From: DATFLS01 sp964413425
GTDB lineage: Bacteria > Fidelibacterota > JAANXI01
Assembly (NCBI GenBank): GCA_964413425.1
Contig: CAYPST010000117.1
Coordinates: 1-12,719, forward strand
Length of the DNA stretch: 12,719 nt
Direction of reading: 5' to 3'
Below the pieces are notes generated by a model that saw only the letters and a program-made list of their open reading frames with translations, searched no databases and was not told where the DNA came from. The translations under genes and the position numbers were made by a program. Below are positions 7,638 through 12,719 of the stretch, piece by piece (the first letter of the stretch is position 1; each line of letters begins with the position of its first letter).

Positions 7638-8399
7638 GTGAAAGAATTGAATTCAGATGCACAAATAGGTCTCGCATTGGGCGGAGGAGCCGTGCTCGGT
7701 GCCGCACATGTCGGTATCCTGAAGGCATTACTCGAGCAAGGAGTCCGGCCCGCCGCCATCACCGGGACCAGTATCGGCGCGTTCATCGCTGCCATGCATG
7801 CTTTCGGCCTGGAAATGAGTGAAATTGAAGACATCGCTCTCGATCTGGACTGGCTGGATATATCGCAGATCTCCCTGTCCCGGTACGGACTGCTCTCCAA
7901 TGAAAAAATGGGGGCCTTGCTGGATGAGGTGATTGGAGAAGTGGAATTCTCCCGGGCTGAAATTCCCCTGGCCGTCGTGACTGCGGATATCCGGACCGGC
8001 GAGAAGATAACGCTGGATTCCGGAGATGTTGCAACCGCCGTGATGGCCAGTACCTGTCTGCCCGGTATCTATACCCCGGTGGAACTCCGGGACCGTCTGC
8101 TTGTGGATGGCGGAATTGTGGAAAACGTACCGGTGTCACCGCTTCAATCGATGGGGGTTGATACAATTATTGCGGTGGACCTGCTGTCCAAGAAGGGATT
8201 CGATCAGCCGGATAATATCATAGATATCATGATTAATGCCTATAATATCGCCACCCGGAATGCCACCAGAATTCAGCTGGAGGACGCAGATCTTGTAATT
8301 GCACCGGATCTGTCGGAGTTTAACATGAGAGATACCAGGCAGATCCCCGATTTAATACGCATTGGATATGAAACAGTGCAGCTGCTGGGAACGGGGTGA
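7638..8399 (+). CDS. Patatin-like phospholipase (RssA/YchK type)
   Basis: This 253-aa patatin-fold serine hydrolase is predicted to act on lipid acyl esters with a Ser-Asp dyad. The oxyanion loop is GGGAVLGAAHVG (15-26), the nucleophile elbow is GTSIG with Ser45, and the Asp is Asp157 in the DGG motif (LLVDGGIVENVPV). The central STCLPG (138-143) is the usual core motif. The canonical Arg/Lys of the oxyanion loop is Leu20 here, a natural variant of uncertain effect. The GTG start at 7638 is chosen because AAGGAAGTGAGG lies just upstream and the nearby ATG runs into a stop after five codons. No signal peptide or membrane segment is seen, so the protein is probably cytoplasmic or peripheral to the inner membrane. 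Length is typical of small bacterial patatins. The physiological substrate is unknown, and no functional link to the arabinose cassette is apparent. Confidence 0.9.
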   Translation: MKELNSDAQIGLALGGGAVLGAAHVGILKALLEQGVRPAAITGTSIGAFIAAMHAFGLEMSEIEDIALDLDWLDISQISLSRYGLLSNEKMGALLDEVIGEVEFSRAEIPLAVVTADIRTGEKITLDSGDVATAVMASTCLPGIYTPVELRDRLLVDGGIVENVPVSPLQSMGVDTIIAVDLLSKKGFDQPDNIIDIMINAYNIATRNATRIQLEDADLVIAPDLSEFNMRDTRQIPDLIRIGYETVQLLGTG

Positions 8400-8477
8400 T
8401 CGAACCGGGGCCTCCTTTACGTTTCTGCCGGGGTTAGTGATTGTTCATCAGGAAATGAAAAAGATAAAAGATATCTG

Positions 8478-8634
8478 TCCACCAATTACACAGATTAACA
8501 CCAATTACTCCAATAAAATTATAATTAAAAGACGGCACTGAAGCAAAAATATATTTTACCATAAAATGATTATATTTCTTCGGTATCTTATCCATTTTAG
8601 TTTTTAATTCGAGAAAATTCGGGTAATTCGTGGA
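8478..8634. repeat. Possible MITE-like element with diverged inverted ends
   Basis: The left end 8478-8496 and the reverse complement of the right end 8616-8634 agree at 15 of 19 positions (both begin TCCAC and share AATTAC). The right end is itself a triple AATTCG repeat (8606, 8616, 8625) with spacing of 10 and 9. The interior is strongly AT-rich and codes for nothing. A further inverted copy of ACACAGATTA (8488-8497) occurs as TAATCTGTGT at 8770-8779. Confidence 0.4.
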
Positions 8635-8804
8635 CGAGCATTTTTATTCTTTCGTTTCTATTTCCCCGCCCCAGCGAGATACCATCTCATTCTACAGGCA
8701 ACGCCCTCCGTGTGTCCGGGCTGGTGGTTTCTTTACTCTTTCCTCTCTTCAATTCTTTTCTATCTTTTGTAATCTGTGTGCATCTATTGTTTCTGTGTCA
8801 CTCT

Positions 8805-8828
8805 GTCCCACAGGGATCCCGTTGGGAC
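8805..8828. repeat. Double palindrome
   Basis: The outer arms GTCCCA (8805-8810) and TGGGAC (8823-8828) are perfect complements, and the centre GGGATCCC (8813-8820) is itself palindromic. Only the two bases between outer and inner parts fail to pair. It can also fold as two tandem TCCC/GGGA hairpins. It resembles a REP-type element rather than an operator, because it lies among other repeats. Confidence 0.5.
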
Positions 8829-8850
8829 GTGCTATTAGCGGGGTGGGGCG

Positions 8851-8901
8851 GTGGTCCGTTCTCCGTGGTCCGTTCTCCGTGGTCCGTTCTCCGTGGTCCG
8901 T
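8851..8901 (+). repeat. 14-bp tandem repeat, about 3.6 copies
   Basis: The unit GGTCCGTTCTCCGT occurs perfectly at 8853-8866, 8867-8880 and 8881-8894, followed by a half copy GGTCCGT (8895-8901) and preceded by two matching bases. A period of 14 is not a multiple of 3, so each copy is read in a different frame. This argues that the open frame crossing it is not translated. Confidence 0.9.
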
Positions 8902-8972
8902 ACCTTTGCCATTCTCGTCTGGCACCCGTAACTTTCCATGTCGTTCAATTAGCAGGGAAGCGGCCCCCCATC

Positions 8973-10694
8973 ATGTACCGAAGAACCTTTCTCAAAAACA
9001 TACTCAGCACCAGCCTGTTCCTGCCGGCAGCCCACCTGTGGTCGCATAGTTCTTTTCACAGAGATGACGTCACCTGGAGCGAATCGTCGGCAGACATCGT
9101 CATCATCGGCGGAAGCCTGGGTGGCTGTGCGGCCGCTTTCAGCGCAGCACGGAATGGTCACCAGGTGATCCTCACCGAACAGACCCGCTGGATCGGCGGC
9201 CAGATCACCTCCCAGGCCGTGCCCCCGGACGAGCACCCCTGGATCGAGCAGTTCGGCTGCACCCGGTCCTACCGGCAGCTGCGAAACGGTATCCGGGACT
9301 ACTACCGCCGCTGGTATCCGCTCGCCGGACCAGCCATGCGCGATCCCCGCCTGAACCCCGGCAACGGCGCCGTCTCCCGGTTGTGTCACGAACCCCGGGT
9401 TGCGCTGAACGTCTTGCAGGGCATGCTCGCCCCGTACGTAAGCGGGGGACAGGTCACTCTTCTGACAGGCCACGAACCGGTGAGCGCCGCTGTGGACGGC
9501 GACCGGGTGGAGAGCGTCCGGGTGCGGAACCTGCGCACCGGGACCGATCACTACCTCACCGGACGCTACTTCCTGGACGCCACCGAATTTGGCGACCTCC
9601 TGCCGCTCACCGGGACCGAATACGTCACCGGCGCCGAATCCCAGACCCAGACTGGCGAGCCTCACGCCCCGGCCGAACCGCAGCCGGAAAACATGCAGGC
9701 CGTCACCTGGTGCTTCGCTCTGGAGTACCGGGAAGGCGAGGATCACACCATCCACAAACCCGGCAACTACGACTTCTGGCGAAACTACCGGCCGGATCTC
9801 CAACCCCCCTGGTCAGGACACCTGCTCAGCTGGACCTATTCCCACCCCATCACCCTCAAGCCGCGGACCGTCTCCTTCGATCCCCGTCCCGGCGCGGAGA
9901 CCGAACACTTCAACCTCTGGGAATACCGCCGCATCTCCGATCCCACCAATTTTCAGCCCGGAACCTATCCCGGCGGCATCACCCTCGTCAACTGGCCCCA
10001 GAACGATTATTTCCTGGGGAATTTCATTGAGGTGTCAGCTGACCGGCGCCGCAAACACATGCAGCAGGCCCGGGAGCTCAGTTATTCCCTGCTGTACTGG
10101 CTGCAGACCGAAGCCCCCCATGCGGATGGCGGGACCGGCTGGCCGGGGCTGCGCCTCCGGGGCGACCTCACCGGCACCGAGCACGGACTGGCCATGTATC
10201 CCTACGTCCGGGAATCCCGGCGGATTAAAGCCGAGTTCACCGTTCTGGAACAGCACGTGGGCACCGAAGCGCGTATGGAGACAACCGGTCTGGCCAGAGA
10301 AGAGGTCACCGCACAAGCTTTCCCCGACTCCGTGGGCGTGGGCAGCTACCGCATCGATCTCCATCCCTCCACCGGCGGCGACAATTACATCGACATCAGC
10401 TCCCTGCCGTTCCAGATACCCCTGGGCGCCCTGCTTCCTGTACGCATGGAAAACCTCCTGCCCGCCTGCAAAAACATCGGGACCACCCACATCACCAACG
10501 GCTGCTACCGCCTCCACCCGGTGGAATGGAACATCGGCGAATCCGCCGGCCTCCTGGCGGGGTATTGCTTAAACAGAAACATCACTCCCCGCCAGGTCCG
10601 GGGTAATCCAACATACCTCGAAGCATTCCAGGGATTTCTCCGGGAGCAGGGGGTGGAGCTGGAGTGGCGGGAGGTGAGGTCGTCGGTGCGGTGA
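8973..10694 (+). CDS. Tat-exported FAD-dependent oxidoreductase (FAD_oxidored family)
   Basis: This 573-aa flavoprotein of unknown substrate matches the FAD_oxidored (PF12831-like) group. The ATG at 8973 is chosen because it gives MYRRTFLKN, a twin-arginine motif (RRTFLK), followed by a hydrophobic stretch and a possible cleavage site near PAA (18-20); the ribosome site is weak. The protein would then be folded with FAD in the cytoplasm and exported. The dinucleotide fold begins at ADIVIIGGSLGGCAAAFSAA (40-59), with Glu69 at the end of the second strand for the ribose. The second Gly of GxGxxG is Ser here. The C-terminal FAD-binding segment is LLPACKNIGTTHITNG (495-510) continuing to WNIGESAG (519-526), typical of the family. 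Neighbours give no hint of pathway. Base usage is more C-rich at third positions than in the flanking genes. Confidence 0.87.
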   Translation: MYRRTFLKNILSTSLFLPAAHLWSHSSFHRDDVTWSESSADIVIIGGSLGGCAAAFSAARNGHQVILTEQTRWIGGQITSQAVPPDEHPWIEQFGCTRSYRQLRNGIRDYYRRWYPLAGPAMRDPRLNPGNGAVSRLCHEPRVALNVLQGMLAPYVSGGQVTLLTGHEPVSAAVDGDRVESVRVRNLRTGTDHYLTGRYFLDATEFGDLLPLTGTEYVTGAESQTQTGEPHAPAEPQPENMQAVTWCFALEYREGEDHTIHKPGNYDFWRNYRPDLQPPWSGHLLSWTYSHPITLKPRTVSFDPRPGAETEHFNLWEYRRISDPTNFQPGTYPGGITLVNWPQNDYFLGNFIEVSADRRRKHMQQARELSYSLLYWLQTEAPHADGGTGWPGLRLRGDLTGTEHGLAMYPYVRESRRIKAEFTVLEQHVGTEARMETTGLAREEVTAQAFPDSVGVGSYRIDLHPSTGGDNYIDISSLPFQIPLGALLPVRMENLLPACKNIGTTHITNGCYRLHPVEWNIGESAGLLAGYCLNRNITPRQVRGNPTYLEAFQGFLREQGVELEWREVRSSVR

Positions 10695-10826
10695 GAAGGA
10701 GAACTGCTACACCCTTCCACTCTTATTCATTGATAGTAATCTGTATTATATCTATTTAAGCTCTATCCAAGAATTTCAATTACAGATATGAACTTGTTTT
10801 CTTTGCTCACTGAAACTATTTTACAA

Positions 10827-10838
10827 ACTGTTAACAGT
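10827..10838. promoter_or_regulatory. Perfect palindrome, possible operator
   Basis: ACTGTTAACAGT reads the same on both strands. It lies about 225 bp upstream of hsdM in AT-rich non-coding DNA. It could bind a dimeric regulator, but there is only one copy and no regulator gene nearby. Confidence 0.3.
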
Positions 10839-10985
10839 CGTAATGTAATACAGTCCTTTTTATTCGCAGGCTGTTTATTCAATTCACTTCAGGGATCCTG
10901 TTTTAGGTTTATTTCGTGATAATCGGTGATCTGCCAGGCAGGTGATGATATAACAAAATTCGTATGAATTAATTTCAAAAGCCGT

Positions 10986-10991
10986 TATAAT
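10986..10991 (+). promoter_or_regulatory. Candidate -10 box for hsdM
   Basis: A perfect TATAAT lies 72 nt upstream of the hsdM start, inside AT-rich DNA. No good TTGACA-like box lies 16-18 nt upstream, so the promoter is only a possibility, and lineage-specific promoter consensus is unknown. Confidence 0.25.
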
Positions 10992-11063
10992 ACGTTTATC
11001 CTTTGCCGGTGTTAGTTCGGAAATAGCCAATTTGGTTTTTACAGTTGAGTATGGAAGAGGGAC

Positions 11064-12257
11064 ATGCACAACTTCACCGAAAAAACCAACTTCATCTGGT
11101 CGATTGCGGATCTGATTCGGGATAGTTTCAAGCGGGGCAAATACCAGGATGTGATCCTGCCGTTTACTGTGCTGCGACGGGTGGACAGCGTACTGAAACC
11201 CACCAAAAAGCAGGTGCTGGAGACCTATAACAAATACAAGGATAAACTGGAAGATCCGGACGATGTACTCCGCCAGGCTTCCGGTTATGCCTTTTACAAC
11301 ACATCCAAATACGACTTCGAACGATTGCTTAATGAGCCGGAGCAAATCGCCGAAAATCTGCTGCGGTATATCAATGGCTTTTCCGAAAACATGCGGGAAG
11401 TCCTCTACAATTTTGATTTTGAAAACACCGTGCGGAAGCTGGATGACCACAATCTTGTTTTTCAGGTAATCCAGCGGTTCAATGAAATTGACCTCCATCC
11501 GGATGCGGTAAGCAATTCAGCAATGGGGCACATTTTCGAAGAACTTATCCGGAAGTTCAACGAAGCCACCAACGAGAACCCCGGTGAGCACTTCACTCCC
11601 CGGGATGTTATCCATCTGATGGTTGAAATCATGCTGTCACCCGATAAAGAGGATCTCCGGGAACCGAGAAAAATATTTAAGGTGTACGATCCCGCCTGCG
11701 GGACCGGCGGGATGCTCAGCATCACCAAGGATCGAATTAAAGAGATTAACCCGGAAGCCGAGGTCATGGTATATGGCCAGGAATTGAATCCGGAGACATA
11801 CGCTGTGTGCAAGAGCGACTTCTTTCTGAAAACAGAAGACGGCAGCGACGCTGAAAATATCTATCAGGGAAGCACCCTATCAGATCCGAAACACGATGGG
11901 GAAACTTTCGATTATATCCTGGCCAATCCTCCCTATGGCAAAGATTGGAAGCGGGATAAGAGAGCGGTGGAGGATGAGTTCGACCGTGGGTATGCAGGAC
12001 GTTTCGGTGCGGGAACACCCCGCAGCAGCGACGGACAACTTCTGTTTACCATGGATATGCTCTCGCACAAAGCGCCTTTGCAGAACGGACAGGGCGGCAG
12101 CCGTATTGCGGTCATTCATAACGGTTCGCCGTTATTTACCGGCGACGCCGGCAGCGGGGAGAGCAAAATCAGACGATGGATACTCGAAAACGACTGGCTG
12201 GAGGCCATCCTGGCATTGCCGGAGCAGCTCTTCTACAACACCGGCATCGCCACCTAT
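11064..12257 (+). CDS. hsdM: Type I restriction-modification DNA methyltransferase subunit M, N-terminal part
   Basis: This is the N-terminal 398 residues of an adenine-specific methyltransferase subunit, which works with a specificity subunit (HsdS) to methylate host DNA and with HsdR to cut foreign DNA. The HsdM_N helical domain spans about residues 1-140 (FIWSIADLIRDSFKRGKYQD). The catalytic domain follows, with GEHFTPRDVIHLM (174-186), the AdoMet motif DPACGTGGML (209-218) and the catalytic NPPY (288-291). The start follows GGAAGAGGG by a few bases; the ATG at 11051 is out of frame. The coding sequence is broken at codon 398 by a 10-N gap, just after ALPEQLFYNTGIATY (384-398). It is not a demonstrated pseudogene because the break coincides with an assembly gap. 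AT-rich upstream DNA and the nature of such systems suggest horizontal acquisition. Confidence 0.93.
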
Positions 12258-12267
12258 NNNNNNNNNN
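12258..12267. other. Assembly gap (10 Ns)
   Basis: Ten unknown bases join two contig ends. Both flanks encode FYNTGIATY (12231-12257 and 12335-12361; 25 of 27 bases identical) in frames that differ by two, so the gap length is a placeholder and the junction is not a true continuous sequence. Confidence 0.97.
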
Positions 12268-12268
12268 C

Positions 12269-12719
12269 CGGATCTGGTCATGTCCCCCCGGCCCTACGAC
12301 TATCATCCCGATCATCGCGCTGCCGCTCAATATGTTCTACAACACCGGGATCGCCACTTATGTCTGGTTTCTGGCCAATAAAAAAGCCCCGGAAAGAAAG
12401 GGGAAGGTGCAGCTGATTGATGCCACCGATATTTGGGTGCCAATGCGGAAGAGTCTGGGGGACAAGCGTCGGGAAATATCGGATGACCAGATCAAAGAAA
12501 TTGCCGAACTCTATTCCGGGTTTGAAGAGAGCGAGATAGTAAAAATATTCGACAATGAAGATTTCGGATTCCGCAAGGTCCGGGTGGAGCAACCCCTGCG
12601 GCTGAATTTCCATGCCGTCCCGGAACGCATCGAACGACTGAAAGAAGAAACGGTCTTCCAGAACCTGGCGAAGAGCCGGAAAAAGAAAAAGGAAGAAAAA
12701 GAAAGAGAGATAGCCGAAG
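12269..12719 (+). CDS. hsdM: Type I methyltransferase subunit M, C-terminal part (runs off the window)
   Basis: This frame is open to the window edge. Recognisable HsdM sequence starts at about 12311 with IIALPLNMFYNTGIATYVWF and continues through LIDATDIWVPMRKSLGDKRR, then FGFRKVRVEQPLRLNF and a lysine-rich region (KSRKKKKEEKERE) at the end. In long HsdM proteins this is the segment after the catalytic domain. Roughly 40 bases after the Ns (12268-12307) match no HsdM in any frame I can recognise and may be low-quality contig end. The frame is shifted by two from the N-terminal part, and it repeats the FYNTGIATY segment with different flanking residues (LNM against EQL). It may therefore derive from a different allele or paralogue. 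No stop is reached. Confidence 0.8.

Larger units (their letters stand above)
8400..8972. other. Repeat-rich gene-free spacer
   Basis: The 573 bases hold no credible gene. An open frame continuous with the oxidoreductase extends to 8712 but is translated repeat sequence. The first part (8400-8640) is AT-rich and bracketed by diverged inverted repeats; then come a C/T-rich stretch, a double palindrome (8805-8828) and a 14-bp tandem repeat (8851-8901). The mixture looks like accumulated dispersed intergenic repeats. Confidence 0.65.
10695..11063. other. AT-rich spacer upstream of hsdM
   Basis: The 369 bases contain no supported gene; the minus-strand frame overlapping 10884-11498 is mostly antisense to hsdM. 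The composition is visibly more AT-rich than the upstream genes, suggesting a boundary of acquired DNA. It contains a perfect 12-bp palindrome (10827-10838), an 11-bp palindrome CTGCCAGGCAG (about 10931-10941) and a perfect TATAAT (10986-10991). No clear terminator for the oxidoreductase gene was found. Confidence 0.55.

Noticed and set aside
8851..8901. Considered as a CRISPR array or iteron origin
   Set aside because: The units are 14 bp and directly adjacent without spacers, no cas genes or replication initiator are present, and there is no DnaA-box cluster.
8712..8972. N-terminal extension of the FAD oxidoreductase by 87 codons
   Set aside because: The extension translates the double palindrome and the 14-bp tandem repeat in shifting frames, lacks homology, and would bury the twin-arginine motif. 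The start at 8973 is preferred.
9383..10572. Overlapping + strand frames of 215 and 327 codons inside the oxidoreductase gene
   Set aside because: They lie in alternative frames of a GC-rich gene. Their Pro/Ser/Arg-rich composition is typical of shadow frames.
10884..11498. 204-codon minus-strand frame across the start of hsdM
   Set aside because: Most of it is antisense to the clear HsdM N-terminal domain, and no homology is recognisable.
11064..12416. A single 450-codon hsdM reading straight through the Ns
   Set aside because: The residues after the gap in that frame (Ser/Arg-rich, ending at a stop at 12414-12416) match no HsdM. Real HsdM sequence continues in another frame, so the gene is split into two partial features.

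Overview
The window (12.7 kb, every credible gene on the + strand) looks like a piece of a diderm (Gram-negative) heterotroph that scavenges plant polysaccharides. The evidence is a lipoprotein signal on a sugar enzyme, Sec signals on two glycosidases, a Tat-type signal on a flavoprotein, and a sodium/sugar symporter. Gene style and intergenic repeats suggest an FCB-type environmental lineage (Bacteroidota, Rhodothermota, Balneolota or a neighbour), but no marker gene here proves it. The run of Ns with mismatched ends marks the sequence as a draft assembly, possibly metagenomic.

Layout. 1-443: non-coding leader with a long imperfect inverted repeat (78-125) and a second hairpin (268-294). 444-7332: a four-gene cassette made of an SGLT-type Na+/sugar symporter, an exported GH51 alpha-L-arabinofuranosidase (524 aa), a lipoprotein aldose 1-epimerase (400 aa) and a second, larger exported GH51 enzyme (646 aa) with an inserted beta-rich domain. 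7333-7637: structured spacer with a strong hairpin ahead of the next gene. 7638-8399: patatin-like phospholipase, GTG start. 8400-8972: repeat-rich, gene-free spacer (diverged inverted repeats, a double palindrome, a 14-bp tandem repeat). 8973-10694: FAD-dependent oxidoreductase with a twin-arginine signal. 10695-11063: AT-rich spacer. 11064 to the end: type I restriction-modification methyltransferase subunit (hsdM), interrupted by a 10-N gap and running off the window edge.

How the genes fit together. The first four genes make a coherent arabinose-scavenging unit. Two secreted arabinofuranosidases would release L-arabinose from arabinan, arabinoxylan or oligosaccharides outside the cytoplasm. 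A membrane-tethered mutarotase would equilibrate the released anomers there, and the symporter would import the sugar with Na+. Cytoplasmic catabolic genes (araA, araB, araD or alternatives) are not in the window. The patatin and FAD genes share the orientation but are separated by long structured spacers and have no evident link to arabinose. The hsdM gene starts a different, probably horizontally acquired, module whose hsdS and hsdR would lie downstream. No RNA gene, CRISPR array, transposase or phage gene was recognised.
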